A stretch of DNA of 64,000 nucleotides from DSOI01 sp041394885 (GCA_041394885.1 JAWKHI010000040.1:1-64000), one strand, 5' to 3'; shown: positions 1 to 9,230, counted from the first letter of the stretch. Numbers and translations: made by a program. Notes: generated from the sequence alone by a model not told the origin.

Positions 1-112
1 ACCCGGCCGGGGCCTGCACGATCCAGCTTCGTGCCGGGTCCACCGCCTGCCGGCGCTCACCGTGGTCGGCCGGAACCGGCGCAGCCCCGCCGGTTACTCG
101 TGGATCCGGCAT
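1..112 (-). CDS. UvrD/Rep-family helicase (AddA-like), N-terminus only
   Basis: Reading leftwards from an ATG at 112, the minus strand encodes 37 residues with no stop before the window edge. The end reads DPARSWIVQAPAG, which is how many AddA/UvrD helicases begin, just before the rest of the Walker A P-loop (SGKT), here lost beyond base 1. The start overlaps the last 19 bases of the AddB-like nuclease gene, as expected for a two-subunit helicase-nuclease operon. Seen: open frame, start and pre-P-loop motif. Inferred: a full-length ATP-dependent DNA helicase that works with the nuclease in end resection or recombination. Confidence 0.75.
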   Translation of the reverse strand, partial: MPDPRVTGGAAPVPADHGERRQAVDPARSWIVQAPAG

Positions 113-2610
113 AGCATCTGCAGGTGGCATCGGTTGCAGGTCTCCTCGCCCTTCTTCGGGTCGACAGCGGCGTAGCCGCTCCGTATCTGCGCGGCCAAAC
201 CTTCTAGCGCCGCGCGCCACGCCTCCAGCCGATCCGAGAACTGGTCCTCGCTGACGACGCTGCGTGGCAGGTTGGCCACTTCCTTCGACGTCACTAGGCC
301 GCTGAACTTCACCTCCCCCGCCTTGACTTGGGCAAACAGCGCGCCCGACAACCGCTCGCCGCGCGTGACCGCGTACAGTGGCAGTTGCGGACTCTCGGGA
401 CGATCCCCCTCCCACGCGCTTGCCGGCGGCGCTGTGGACTTGTAGTCGATCAGGACGAGCCCTCCGTCTCCGTCCAGGCGATCGATGCGGTCAATCCGCG
501 TCCGCAGCCGGATCCCGCCGATTTCCACCTCGCGGTCCCGCTCGGACTCGAGCACCGTGAACGCCGCGTCGCGCTCCCGCTCCTTGTCGAGCCAGGCGGC
601 CAACAGGCGCCGCAGCCGCTCCTGCTCCAGTTCGAGCCGCTTCTGCTCGAACTCATTGGCCGGGTGCTGCTCATTGAGCGCTCTTTCGACGGCGCGGCTG
701 ATCGCCGCCTCTATGTCTGCGGCGGCCCAGTCCCGCAACGCGGCCGATGAGCCCAATTCCTCCCAGCACGCCGCCAGCGCGGCGTGCAGAATGGTCCCGC
801 GGTCCCGTAGGTCAAACCCGAGTTCCGGCGCCTCGAGGGGACGTGCTTCCATGCGCATTTCCGCGTATCCCTGAAACGGGCATCGTGCGTACAGTTCGAG
901 TATGCGCGCGCCGCCGGTCACAGGTGCTTCCAGGTTCGGGGGTGGCCCGGTCCGGTCGTCGATCTCGGTGAATGAGGCGGGCGGCGGGCGCCATTCCACG
1001 GGACGCCCGATCATCTCTGTTTCGCCATAGGCGGCCAGCAACGGGCTCGGCGCCAGGCGCTTCTCACCCTCCGCCCGCGCGAAGCTGAAGACAACCTCGT
1101 CTGCCGACGCTGCGAGCAGCCGCGTTCGCTCACGCGCTCTTTGCAGTTCGACCGCCGCCGAACTGCCAGGCAGCTCCAGACTGCGCTGCAGCGAGAGCGG
1201 GACGAATGGATCGGGGGCCGGCGGCGACGGCCACGCCTCGGCGTGTAGACCCGCCACCCACAAATGGTCGAATTCGAGCCCCGAGGCCTCGGCCACGTTC
1301 ATTACCTGGATCGGCTGACCCAGGTCCTCCACCTGGAACCGGCGCCGCGCCACCTCGGCGCGAAACACCGCGAGCGCGGTCTCCGCGCTCACCGGGCCGA
1401 GCGTGGCGCCGAGCGCCGCGAAATCCGAGAGAGCCTCGTGCCACGATTCGAGAACTTGATATTCCTCGCTCGAAAGCTGGGCCTCGCCGGGCCAGCCCAT
1501 CCGCGCCAACAACCGCGCCCACGCCGCGCTCCAGGCATCGGGGCTCTGCCGCTGTGGCCATCCCTCGATCATCCCTTCCGCATCGGCGAGCATCGCACCG
1601 AGAACGCCGGGGCAAGCGCCGAGGCTCGATACGGCCGCCATCGGCGCAGCTTCCATACGCTTGCGACGCATCTCGACGTCGAGCTTGGCGCGCGAAAAAA
1701 GATCGCCTCCGCCGGCGTAGGGGCTCAACAGGAACCCCGTCCAATCGTCAATCGGCGGCACGTCCGCCGTTAGCGCCAGTGCCGCCAGCGCCCCCGCCAC
1801 CAACGGGCGCTCCGCCAATGGCGGCCCCAGCGAAATATGGACCGCCGCCCCGGCCGCGGCTCGAAAGACTCGCTCCACCCGCGCGCGCACCGCCTCGAGG
1901 TCCACGCAAACAAAGCCAATCCGCGCATCCGGATTGGCTTTGTTTCGTTCCACGGCCCACGCGGCCGCCGCCTCGATCTCGTCTCCTGGGTCGCTCGCCG
2001 CCGCCACCGTCACCCGCGTTCGCTTCCCGGCCACTGGCGCCGCGAGCATCTCTACCTGGGAGCCGGCTTCGGCCATCTGCTCCAAAAGCAGCGCCGCCGC
2101 GGGTTCGATGTCGCCATGCATCGCCACGAGGATCCGCCCGGCGTCATGCGGCGCAATCGACGTAGAGAGCCGCGCCCCGTCGGTGCGATTCATGTGGCGA
2201 AGCCGGGACTCGTACGAACGAACCCAACCGAGGAACGCCATGCCATCGGGGCTCGATGCCCATGCGCCCGCCGCCCGAGGGATCCGCCACGCATGGATCC
2301 GATTCCAAGCCCGCCGCGCGGCCCGCGCCGCCGCCGCCGGTTGCATCAGCACCGCGGCTCCCGCCTCGTCCACGGCGATTGCCTGCTCCCAAAGGCTTTC
2401 TTCCTGCCAGCGCGTCAGGATGGCCGTTCCGCCTTGCGCCGTGGCCATCTGTGACTGCCATTCCGGGTAAGAGAAAATGCGCGGATCTACCCATGCCCGC
2501 CGCCCGGCTTCTCTTTGCAGGGCGGCGTAGCGCCGGCGCCAAAACCGCGCGGAGCGGGCAGAGGCGGTGATTAGGGTCGCGCCGCTCGACAGGGCGCTGG
2601 CGATGGACAC
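94..2610 (-). CDS. PD-(D/E)XK nuclease family DNA repair protein, AddB-like
   Basis: An 838-residue protein starting at GTG. The first ~550 residues look like the inactivated helicase-like half of AddB/RecB-type exonucleases. The C-terminal ~270 residues form a RecB-type nuclease: GTILHAAL, then RIDRID and LIDYKS, which supply the acidic and lysine catalytic residues. One Cys in LYARCPFQ and three in CNRCHLQMLC match the iron-sulfur staple of AddB nucleases. The following helicase gene overlaps its end. The expected role is nuclease subunit of a double-strand-break repair helicase-nuclease. It resembles the 'probable DNA repair protein' family more than classical Firmicutes AddB. Family call strong, exact subfamily less so. 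Confidence 0.85.
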   Translation of the reverse strand: MSIASALSSGATLITASARSARFWRRRYAALQREAGRRAWVDPRIFSYPEWQSQMATAQGGTAILTRWQEESLWEQAIAVDEAGAAVLMQPAAAARAARRAWNRIHAWRIPRAAGAWASSPDGMAFLGWVRSYESRLRHMNRTDGARLSTSIAPHDAGRILVAMHGDIEPAAALLLEQMAEAGSQVEMLAAPVAGKRTRVTVAAASDPGDEIEAAAAWAVERNKANPDARIGFVCVDLEAVRARVERVFRAAAGAAVHISLGPPLAERPLVAGALAALALTADVPPIDDWTGFLLSPYAGGGDLFSRAKLDVEMRRKRMEAAPMAAVSSLGACPGVLGAMLADAEGMIEGWPQRQSPDAWSAAWARLLARMGWPGEAQLSSEEYQVLESWHEALSDFAALGATLGPVSAETALAVFRAEVARRRFQVEDLGQPIQVMNVAEASGLEFDHLWVAGLHAEAWPSPPAPDPFVPLSLQRSLELPGSSAAVELQRARERTRLLAASADEVVFSFARAEGEKRLAPSPLLAAYGETEMIGRPVEWRPPPASFTEIDDRTGPPPNLEAPVTGGARILELYARCPFQGYAEMRMEARPLEAPELGFDLRDRGTILHAALAACWEELGSSAALRDWAAADIEAAISRAVERALNEQHPANEFEQKRLELEQERLRRLLAAWLDKERERDAAFTVLESERDREVEIGGIRLRTRIDRIDRLDGDGGLVLIDYKSTAPPASAWEGDRPESPQLPLYAVTRGERLSGALFAQVKAGEVKFSGLVTSKEVANLPRSVVSEDQFSDRLEAWRAALEGLAAQIRSGYAAVDPKKGEETCNRCHLQMLCRIHE

Positions 2611-2611
2611 C

Positions 2612-3382
2612 TCAGCCCCAGAACCGGTACCACTTCTTGGGCTTCGGCGGATCGCAAGGGGCCGGAAGCGGCTCGTTGGCGATCATCGCGCCCGGGTTGC
2701 CGGCCGTGAGCGCCTGCGCCAGTGCGGCGTTGTAGCGCTTCTCGATCCATTCGCGGGCTTCATCCAGCCGCGGCGTGCGGCGCTCGGTGTCGTGCGCATC
2801 GCTCGCGATGCAGTGCACGAGGTTTTCCGCGAGAAGCGTCTCGGAAAACTCGCGGGCTCGCGAGCCGAACGATCCGAGCAGTGACCCCGCCGTCACCTGC
2901 AACAGCACACCCATCTCCGCCCACTGCCGCAACTGCGGCAGGCGCTGCTGGAGCAGCGGATTGCGTTCCGGATGAGTGATGACGGGAACCATCCCCGCGT
3001 TGAGCAGACGGTCGAAAATCTCGGTGGTGGTGTGAAAGATGGCGAGGTTGGAAAACTCCACCAGCAGGTACCGCCCGTGGTTGATGGTGTATTTGCCCGG
3101 ATGCGCGACGGCGTCTTGGACATTATCATAGGCGAGATGGAAGTCGCAGCCTCGGTGAATGCGAGGGCCCGGCTCGCCCGCCGTGCGAATCGCTTCCTCG
3201 AGCGCAAGGATCCGCTCGCCGATCAGATCCGGATCGAAGCTGTATTCCAGGTTGGCATGGGGAGTCGCCACGATGTCGGTGGTTCCCGATTCCGCCGCCA
3301 TGCGCACCATGGCGAGGCTTTCCTCAAAACTGCGCGCCCCATCGTCCATGCCGTGGAGGATGTGGCTGTGTACGTCGATCAG
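2612..3382 (-). CDS. PHP-domain phosphatase, CpsB/CapC-like, probable CTG start
   Basis: The product resembles manganese-dependent tyrosine phosphatases of the CpsB/YwqE PHP family. Visible motifs are HGMDDGAR near the N-terminus, TPHANLEY, a central THPERNPL and IASDAHD near the end. The first ATG (3349) lies after the essential H-x-H metal motif. In the same frame, upstream codons read LIDVHSHILHGMDDG, the expected family N-terminus, beginning with CTG at 3382. That CTG overlaps the TGA of the upstream membrane-protein gene as CTGA, the same 4-base coupling used elsewhere in this window, so I place the start there. The substrate is unknown, and no capsule genes are adjacent. The short C-terminal tail is proline- and lysine-rich. 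Confidence 0.8.
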   Translation of the reverse strand: MIDVHSHILHGMDDGARSFEESLAMVRMAAESGTTDIVATPHANLEYSFDPDLIGERILALEEAIRTAGEPGPRIHRGCDFHLAYDNVQDAVAHPGKYTINHGRYLLVEFSNLAIFHTTTEIFDRLLNAGMVPVITHPERNPLLQQRLPQLRQWAEMGVLLQVTAGSLLGSFGSRAREFSETLLAENLVHCIASDAHDTERRTPRLDEAREWIEKRYNAALAQALTAGNPGAMIANEPLPAPCDPPKPKKWYRFWG

Positions 3383-3885
3383 ATAAACATTTCCTCGTCG
3401 GATGTCACCTGCGTGATATTGGGTTTGTTTGCACGCAGGAAGTGCTGCAGAGCGGCGCGTACACCGGCGGCCACGCCATTGATCTCTTTCATCGGTTTCA
3501 GGACGGTGCTGTTCAATTGGACAACGGTGTCGTGCACCCGGCTGAGCGTGTCGTCGAGCATCAGTTCCACACGATCCATCTGAACCCGCGCGCGTCCCGT
3601 GGTTTCGCCCACGAAGGCGTCCACCCGCGTCAACTGGCCTTGCGTGGAATCGAGCACGGCCACGGCGCGCGAACTGATCTCGCGCATCTGGCTCTGCGCC
3701 TCGACAATCGTCTTGTGGCTGGTTTCGACGAGGGCTTCGGCGCGAGGCAGGAACGCGCCGACCTGCTCGCGAAGAGCCCGTACGGATTTGAAAATCCCGA
3801 ACACCATCAGCGACATCGACACCAGGGCGAGAGCCGAGACGACGACGGCGGCGGCCATGACGATGACAAGCGCGTTTGAATCCAT
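3379..3885 (-). CDS. Membrane-anchored coiled-coil protein, DUF948-like
   Basis: 168 residues. An N-terminal transmembrane helix (about residues 7-32) is followed by a long, charged helical region rich in Glu, Gln, Val and Ala, typical of DUF948-type or chemotaxis-receptor-like coiled coils, then a short polar tail. It lies 10 bases after the YtxH gene and is coupled by a 4-base overlap to the PHP phosphatase gene. YtxH and DUF948 proteins are often neighbours in other bacteria, which supports the call. No enzymatic motif is visible. A structural or stress-related envelope role is only inference. Confidence 0.7.
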   Translation of the reverse strand: MDSNALVIVMAAAVVVSALALVSMSLMVFGIFKSVRALREQVGAFLPRAEALVETSHKTIVEAQSQMREISSRAVAVLDSTQGQLTRVDAFVGETTGRARVQMDRVELMLDDTLSRVHDTVVQLNSTVLKPMKEINGVAAGVRAALQHFLRANKPNITQVTSDEEMFI

Positions 3886-3895
3886 GCGGCTACTT

Positions 3896-4207
3896 CTAGA
3901 TGCCTTCGGGCAAAGATCCCGATTCCGGGCGCGTGGCTACTGTTTCCCGATAGGCGCTCTTGCCTGCGTCGACCGCGGCGGACCATTGGTCGCGCTGCCG
4001 GGCAACGGCCGAACGGCCCCTCTCCACGGCGTCAGTGGCGGCGTCTTTCAACTCTTCGGTGCGGCGCTTCAAATAGTCGCCGCTATCCTCGGCCCTGGAA
4101 CGTAGCAAGGCCCGAGTCTCATCGCCGGATTTCGGCGCGAATAGGATCCCCGCGGCGACTCCAATGCCGAGGCCCAGGAAAAAATACGAAAACCTTCTCT
4201 CATCCAT
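3896..4207 (-). CDS. YtxH domain-containing protein
   Basis: 103 residues with the classic YtxH start: a short polar N-terminus, one glycine-rich membrane helix (FFLGLGIGVAAGILFAP) and the KSGDETR turn, followed by a charged amphipathic helix. Family members are small, stress-associated membrane proteins of unknown biochemical role. It is the first gene of the minus-strand group running to the helicase at the window start, and it diverges from recX across about 90 bases that must hold both promoters. Confidence 0.85.
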   Translation of the reverse strand: MDERRFSYFFLGLGIGVAAGILFAPKSGDETRALLRSRAEDSGDYLKRRTEELKDAATDAVERGRSAVARQRDQWSAAVDAGKSAYRETVATRPESGSLPEGI

Positions 4208-4297
4208 CGGGAACGTCCTTTCTGTTCTGAGTGTAACCCAGTGCTCTAATAGATGTCAGAAACAGGACCCGCTGAGCGGCCCCGTTGTTACAGAAAC

Positions 4298-4831
4298 ATG
4301 CCTCGTCCCACGCCAAGAAAACTCGACGCCGCCGCGCTACTGCAATACGCTCTGGGCGCGCTCGGCCGCCGCGCCCTTTCTGCCGGGGAATTGCGGGAGC
4401 GGCTCAATCGGCGCGCCATCACGCCAGACGACGTCGCCGGCGTGATGGCGCGTCTGGCCGAGTACGGCTACCTCAACGACGACCGTTTCGCCGAAAGCTA
4501 CGCCAACTGGCGGCGAGACTCGCAGGGCCTGGGACGGCAGCGCGTGCTGCGCGATTTGCGGACCCGGCGCGTGGCCCCAGCCGTCGCGGAAAAGGCCGTC
4601 GAGCAGGCCTACTCGGCCACCGACGAGACCGCGCTCATCGAGCAATTTCTGGCGCGCAAGTTCCGCGGGAAAGCACTGCCTGCCTACCTCGCCGAACCGA
4701 AAAACCTCGCTTCGGCGTTTCGCAAGCTGCGCTATGCGGGCTTTTCCTCTTCCGCTTCGATCGCCGCATTGCGCCGGTATTCCGAGCAAGCAACCGAACT
4801 CGAGGACGATCCCGACTCCGGCAATTTCTGA
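4298..4831 (+). CDS. recX: Regulatory protein RecX
   Basis: 177 residues from the ATG at 4298. RecX proteins bind RecA filaments and modulate recombinase and coprotease activity. The three-helix repeats are visible: ALGRRALSAGELRERL, then LAEYGYLNDDRFAESY with the conserved Y-L-(N/D)-D-x-x-F-A block, and the C-terminal KLRYAGFSSSASIAALRR. An in-frame ATG at 4253 would add 15 residues with no family match, so the internal ATG is preferred. No recA gene is in view. Next to a helicase-nuclease operon on the other strand it fits a repair neighbourhood. Confidence 0.88.
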   Translation: MPRPTPRKLDAAALLQYALGALGRRALSAGELRERLNRRAITPDDVAGVMARLAEYGYLNDDRFAESYANWRRDSQGLGRQRVLRDLRTRRVAPAVAEKAVEQAYSATDETALIEQFLARKFRGKALPAYLAEPKNLASAFRKLRYAGFSSSASIAALRRYSEQATELEDDPDSGNF

Positions 4832-4889
4832 CCGCACTTGCTTTCTGCCCTCGTTTTGCGAGATGCTGGAAAGTTTTCACCCCCCGGCC

Positions 4890-5843
4890 ATGCGCATACG
4901 CGTCCTCTATCACGACCATTGTTTCGATGGCGCAGCCTCGGCCGCCTTCTTCAGCCGCTTTGTGGAAGAGAAGTTCTACCCCGGGGCAAGCTTCGATTTC
5001 ACCGGCATGATGCACCAACCCAACCAGACCTGGGACGAGGCCCTGTTCGATGGCGACATCAACGCCATCGTCGATTTCAAGTACGCGCCCACCGCGAGGC
5101 TCACGTGGTGGTTCGATCATCATCAAAGCGCGTTTCTGACACACGAAGACGCCGAGCAGTTCCGCACCGCTCAAAAGCCGTGGCACTTTTTCGACCCGCA
5201 ATACCGCTCCTGTACCCAGTTCATCGCCGACGTGGCGCGCGAGCGCTTCGGCTTCGAAGCCTCCGACCTCGCAGACCTCGTACACTGGGCCGACATCATC
5301 GACGGCGCGCAGTACGCCGACGCCAGGCAGGCCGTCGAGATCAAGATGCCGGCCACGCAACTGGTGCTCGTCATCGAAGGAGCCAAGGGCTCGGGAATCG
5401 TACAGACCATCATTCACCAGATGCAACACCGGCCACTCGCCGACATCGCGGCCAGCCCCGAGGTGCAGCAGCTGTTCCAACCTCTGTATCAGGAACATCT
5501 CCGGATGATGGACCTGATCGGACGTGTTTCCCGGTGCGAAAAAGACGTGATCTCGTTCGACCTCGTGGACCAGGGCGTGGAAGGGTACAACAAGTTCATC
5601 CCTTACTATCTGCATCCGGATTCGCTCTACACCGTGTCCGTGCTGACGGCGAGCTTCCGCACCAAGATTTCGGTGGGATCGAATCCCTGGGCGGCCAAGG
5701 AGTTGAAGCACAACCTGGCTACCATCTGCGAACGCTACGGGGGCGGCGGGCATCCGCGCGTGGGTGCGATCAGCTTTCCCAAGGACGCTGTCGCCGAGGC
5801 GCGCCGCGTGGCGGCGGAGATCGCCGCCGAACTGCGGACCTGA
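4890..5843 (+). CDS. DHH-family phosphoesterase
   Basis: About 317 residues from ATG 4890. The product begins MRIRVLYHDHCFDGAASA, the usual start of DHH enzymes, with the first metal-binding His and Asp. The signature DHH motif is in TWWFDHHQSAF, and the DHHA1 nucleotide/RNA-binding end reads GGGGHPRVGAISF. DHH-DHHA1 enzymes include nanoRNases, pAp phosphatases and cyclic-dinucleotide phosphodiesterases; the sequence alone does not decide which. There is no membrane or GGDEF domain, so this is a soluble form. An alternative ATG at 4863 would add nine residues. It lies just downstream of recX on the same strand. Confidence 0.8.
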   Translation: MRIRVLYHDHCFDGAASAAFFSRFVEEKFYPGASFDFTGMMHQPNQTWDEALFDGDINAIVDFKYAPTARLTWWFDHHQSAFLTHEDAEQFRTAQKPWHFFDPQYRSCTQFIADVARERFGFEASDLADLVHWADIIDGAQYADARQAVEIKMPATQLVLVIEGAKGSGIVQTIIHQMQHRPLADIAASPEVQQLFQPLYQEHLRMMDLIGRVSRCEKDVISFDLVDQGVEGYNKFIPYYLHPDSLYTVSVLTASFRTKISVGSNPWAAKELKHNLATICERYGGGGHPRVGAISFPKDAVAEARRVAAEIAAELRT

Positions 5844-5855
5844 CCCCAGGCGAGC

Positions 5856-7562
5856 GTGAACAATTCCCCCCTACCTGCTCGAATCATTCGCGTTGCCAGT
5901 TTCGCGTTGTTCGCAATCGCGGCCGGGGCGTTGCTGTGGCGTGAGACAGCCTTCGGTCTGCTGCTGAGCATACCCTTCATCGCCGGCTTATGGCTGGTGC
6001 TCGCCGGCGCAACCGCGCGCCCCTCGCTCGCGTCGCTCGCGGCCGGCCTGCTGCTTGGGCTGATCACCGCGGCGGCCTGGGTGAAGCAGACTCTTCTTGG
6101 TTTGCCGCTGCTGGCCACCGACGTGTACTTTCTGCCTCAACTCGCCGCCAACCTGACGATTCTGCGGCGCTACCCTTCCATTGCGTTCGTGCTCGCGGTG
6201 GGGACCGCCATAGCTTTGTTGCTGCTGGCATTCGCGATCCGTATGCGGATAGACCGCCAGCGACCCCGATCGCCGGCAGCGGTCTTGTTGGGCGCGGCCT
6301 TGCTGATGATTCCAATCCTTGCGCCCACCCGGGCGTCGGCTGACGGCGATCCTTTCGCGGAACCGATGGCGGCGTGGCGGTTCCTATCGGATCCGGGACA
6401 GACGCTGTCGCGCCTGCTGCGATCGTTCCGGCGGATGGGCGTTGCCGTTCCGGCGCCGTCTTCGGATGGTTCCGGACAGGCCGCCGCGGAGTTTACCGGC
6501 GCGATCCCGCCCGCACCGGCGCTGCTTCCCGACATCGTGTTGTGGCACGCCGAGTCCACCATCGATCCGCGGCTGATCGCGGCCTGCGATGCACCGCAAT
6601 GCGAGAGCCGCGTGTTCGCCCCGGGCGCGGATAGCGCCTCGGCGGGCTTGCTGGCCACTCACATCTTCGGCGGCTTCAGCTGCACCTCCGAATTCGCCGT
6701 TCTGACCGGGCTCGATCACCGGACTTTCGGCCCCGGCGGAATCTATTCGCACATCACACTGGCGCCGCGCGTCCGGAGTTCACTGCCGCGTGCGCTTAGG
6801 GCTCTCGGTTACCGCACGCTCGCTCTTTATCCCACCGAAAAGCACTTTCTCAACGCGGCCGAGGCTTACCGCCACTACGGGTTCGAAGAATTCCTGGCGG
6901 CTTCCGATCTCGGCCTGCCTCCGGATCCATGGCTGGTCACCGATGAGATGATGCGAAGCCACCTCATCCGGCTGATACCGCCCGCCGCGCGGGGCCCACG
7001 GCCTGTTTTCGTCTACGTGCTGACGCAGTATCAGCATGAGCCGCACGATCAGCCGCTGGCAGCGCTTCCCGAGCCCTATCGTTCACTGCGGTTCCCGGCC
7101 CTCGCGCCGGCGGCGTCGGTGAGCTTGGCGAACTACCTCTACCGGCTGCAACTGACCGAGGCGGCGCTCGACGCCGTGGCCGCCGACTATTTACACGCAC
7201 CGGGCGCTCGGCCCACCATGCTGGTCCGCTACGGCGATCATCAGCCGACGCTCGACGGGGCGATGCCGGGGATGGCCAAGCGCGGGTTGGATTCCGTCCC
7301 TGGGGCGCTGCGCGACTTCATCGCGAGCTACCGCATCGATACTAACTTCGCGCCTGCGGTCCGCGAGTCGCACGCCTACCTCGACATCGCGCTGCTGCCG
7401 TCGCTGATGCTGGACACGGCGGCGCTGCCGGGCGGGGCGTACTTTCTGGCCTCGTCGCGTCTGCGGCGGCTGTGCGACGGCCGCTATCTCGATTGTCCGG
7501 ATTCATCGCGGGTGGCGCGTTACCACGACTACGTGTTTCACCATCTCGAGGCGATTCGCTGA
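5856..7562 (+). CDS. Membrane sulfatase-fold hydrolase/transferase, LTA-synthase-like
   Basis: 568 residues from a GTG start. The first ~165 residues contain about five hydrophobic helices, followed by a linker and an extracytoplasmic alkaline-phosphatase-superfamily domain. Visible active-site features are PDIVLWHAEST (metal-binding acid region), GGFSCTSEFAVLTG around a candidate Thr/Ser nucleophile, TQYQHEPHDQP and RYGDHQP near the end. This layout matches lipoteichoic-acid synthase/phosphoglycerol-transferase-like proteins. In a Gram-negative lineage the product would more likely be a periplasmic glycan or lipid modification. It sits 12 bases after the DHH gene and 5 bases before the symporter gene, so the three are probably co-transcribed. 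Substrate unknown. Confidence 0.75.
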   Translation: MNNSPLPARIIRVASFALFAIAAGALLWRETAFGLLLSIPFIAGLWLVLAGATARPSLASLAAGLLLGLITAAAWVKQTLLGLPLLATDVYFLPQLAANLTILRRYPSIAFVLAVGTAIALLLLAFAIRMRIDRQRPRSPAAVLLGAALLMIPILAPTRASADGDPFAEPMAAWRFLSDPGQTLSRLLRSFRRMGVAVPAPSSDGSGQAAAEFTGAIPPAPALLPDIVLWHAESTIDPRLIAACDAPQCESRVFAPGADSASAGLLATHIFGGFSCTSEFAVLTGLDHRTFGPGGIYSHITLAPRVRSSLPRALRALGYRTLALYPTEKHFLNAAEAYRHYGFEEFLAASDLGLPPDPWLVTDEMMRSHLIRLIPPAARGPRPVFVYVLTQYQHEPHDQPLAALPEPYRSLRFPALAPAASVSLANYLYRLQLTEAALDAVAADYLHAPGARPTMLVRYGDHQPTLDGAMPGMAKRGLDSVPGALRDFIASYRIDTNFAPAVRESHAYLDIALLPSLMLDTAALPGGAYFLASSRLRRLCDGRYLDCPDSSRVARYHDYVFHHLEAIR

Positions 7563-7567
7563 CCCCG

Positions 7568-8785
7568 ATGCGATTTCTCAATCCAGCCACGCTCCCCAAA
7601 TGGATGCTCGCGAGCCTCGCCCTCGGCCTCGGGTTCGGATTGCTGTTTCCCGATCTATCGAGGCCGCTGGCGCCGATCGCGGAGATCTTCTTGCGGTTGC
7701 TGCGCGCGATCATCGCGCCACTGCTGTTCGGGATCCTGGTGACGGCGCTCGCGTCGTCGGGCGATCTACGCGCGCTCGGGCGCCTGGGCCTTCGGGCCGC
7801 GATCTTCTTCGAAGCGGCCACGACGGTCGCGTTGCTGCTGGGCTGGGGCGTGATCTCGATCCTGCGGCCGGGAGACGGGGTGGCACTGCACACCGCCGCC
7901 GCGCCGCCCGCGGCCGGGACGCCACCCTCGGTGGCGTCGATCATCGTGAACGCGTTCCCGACGAGCATTCTGGATGCAATGGCCCGCGGCGACGTGCTCC
8001 AGATCGTGGTCTTCTGCCTGTTGTTCGGTGCGGCGGCCGCGGCGATCGGGGAAAAGGCCGGGCCGTTGCTGCGTTTCGCCGAATCGATCGCGGCGGTTTC
8101 GTTCCAGTTCACTCGATTCCTGATGTATCTGGCCCCGGCGGCCATCTTCGCGGCCATCGCATCGACGACGGCGGAAAACGGGCTCCAGGTACTTTCCGGG
8201 CTAGGGCGCTTCGTCGCGGCGTCCTGGCTGGCGCAGTTGGCGTACGTGGCGTTGGTGTTGACACCGCTGCTGCTGGCGGCCGGCGCGAACCTGCGCCGCT
8301 TCTGGGCCTACGCGCGGGAGCCGTTTCTCATCGCCTTCGGCACCACCTCTTCCGCGGCCGCGATTCCGTCCGCCCTCGAGAACATGGAGGCGTACGGCGT
8401 GCCGCGGCGAATACTCGGGTTCGTGATGCCGGTGGGCCTCAGCTTCAATCTCGCCGGCAGCACCATTCACCTGGTGATGGCGACCTTCTTCGTGGCGCAG
8501 GCCGGAGGCGTGGCGCTGACCATGACGCAGCAACTGCTGATCCTGCTGACGCTGAAACTCACGAGCAAGGGCGTGGCGGGAATCCCGCGGGCGAACTTCG
8601 TCATCCTGGCCGGGCTGTTCGAATCGTTCCAGCTCCCGCGCGAGGGGCTGGCGCTGCTGCTGGGCGTGGACGCGATTATCGACATGGTACGAACGGGGGT
8701 GAATGTGCTGGGCCACTGCGCGGGTCCGGTGGTGCTCGCGAAGTGGGAAGAGCGTGATGGGCCCGTTGTGACAGGCCCGGAATGA
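7568..8785 (+). CDS. Dicarboxylate/amino acid:cation symporter (DAACS family)
   Basis: 405 residues starting at ATG 7568, immediately after the previous gene's stop. The protein shows the hydrophobic helices of GltP/DctA-type transporters. Diagnostic blocks are the serine-rich reentrant loop FGTTSSAAAIPSALE, the VMPVGLSFNLAGSTIH segment (NMDGT-like region with N-L-A-G-S) and the late GVDAIIDMVRTGVNVLGH corresponding to the substrate-binding D-x-x-R-T-x-x-N helix. It therefore takes up a dicarboxylate or acidic amino acid with Na+ or H+. A longer ORF opening at 7472 lies inside the upstream gene and is not used. Specific substrate not resolved. Confidence 0.87.
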   Translation: MRFLNPATLPKWMLASLALGLGFGLLFPDLSRPLAPIAEIFLRLLRAIIAPLLFGILVTALASSGDLRALGRLGLRAAIFFEAATTVALLLGWGVISILRPGDGVALHTAAAPPAAGTPPSVASIIVNAFPTSILDAMARGDVLQIVVFCLLFGAAAAAIGEKAGPLLRFAESIAAVSFQFTRFLMYLAPAAIFAAIASTTAENGLQVLSGLGRFVAASWLAQLAYVALVLTPLLLAAGANLRRFWAYAREPFLIAFGTTSSAAAIPSALENMEAYGVPRRILGFVMPVGLSFNLAGSTIHLVMATFFVAQAGGVALTMTQQLLILLTLKLTSKGVAGIPRANFVILAGLFESFQLPREGLALLLGVDAIIDMVRTGVNVLGHCAGPVVLAKWEERDGPVVTGPE

Positions 8786-9230
8786 GCGGATTGGTGAGAT
8801 AGCGGAAGGCGTCTGGAGGAACGGCGGAGGGGGCGGTGTGCCGCCGGGCGGACCATATCGCAAGGGCGAGAGCGAAGACGAGATCGTCATGCGCGGTGGT
8901 GCCGGACGACTCGAGCAAAGACAGTCCCGGGCGAGTTTCTTACTGTATGGGGAGTCGCCGGCGATATCGAGCTCAAAGTAAGTCCAGCCGCGGCACGGAA
9001 CAGTAGGGTTTCCCTGTGTTCCTTGTGGGCTTCGTTACCGCCGGTGATGACGAGGCGGGCGGCGTAGTTTACGATGGACTCGAAGTCGGTATGAAGCGGG
9101 ATGCGGTCAATGTGGCGCAGTCGGTAGTGGGACTCGGTCTTTCGTTCACAGGTGACACGGTCGACCTCGGCGGAGAAAACGGTGAGGAGTTCCTTGCAAT
9201 AGATTACTTAGAGTTTGGGTGGCTAGATCT
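8785..9230 (-). pseudogene. Decayed terminase-like (RNase H-fold nuclease) gene remnant
   Basis: No intact ORF, but the minus strand keeps two stretches with strong coding bias. One (about 9230-9060) reads RLRHIDRIPLHTDFESIV. The other (about 8918-8800) reads AHDDLVFALALAIWSARR. The HDDLV-x-ALALA pattern is typical of the end of phage terminase large subunits and related large-terminase-like proteins; the first stretch resembles the middle of the same nuclease domain. The two pieces are out of frame and separated by too little sequence, and the N-terminal ATPase half is missing. I read this as a deleted, frameshifted remnant of a phage-like or mobile gene. The family assignment is from memory of the motifs. 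Confidence 0.45.
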
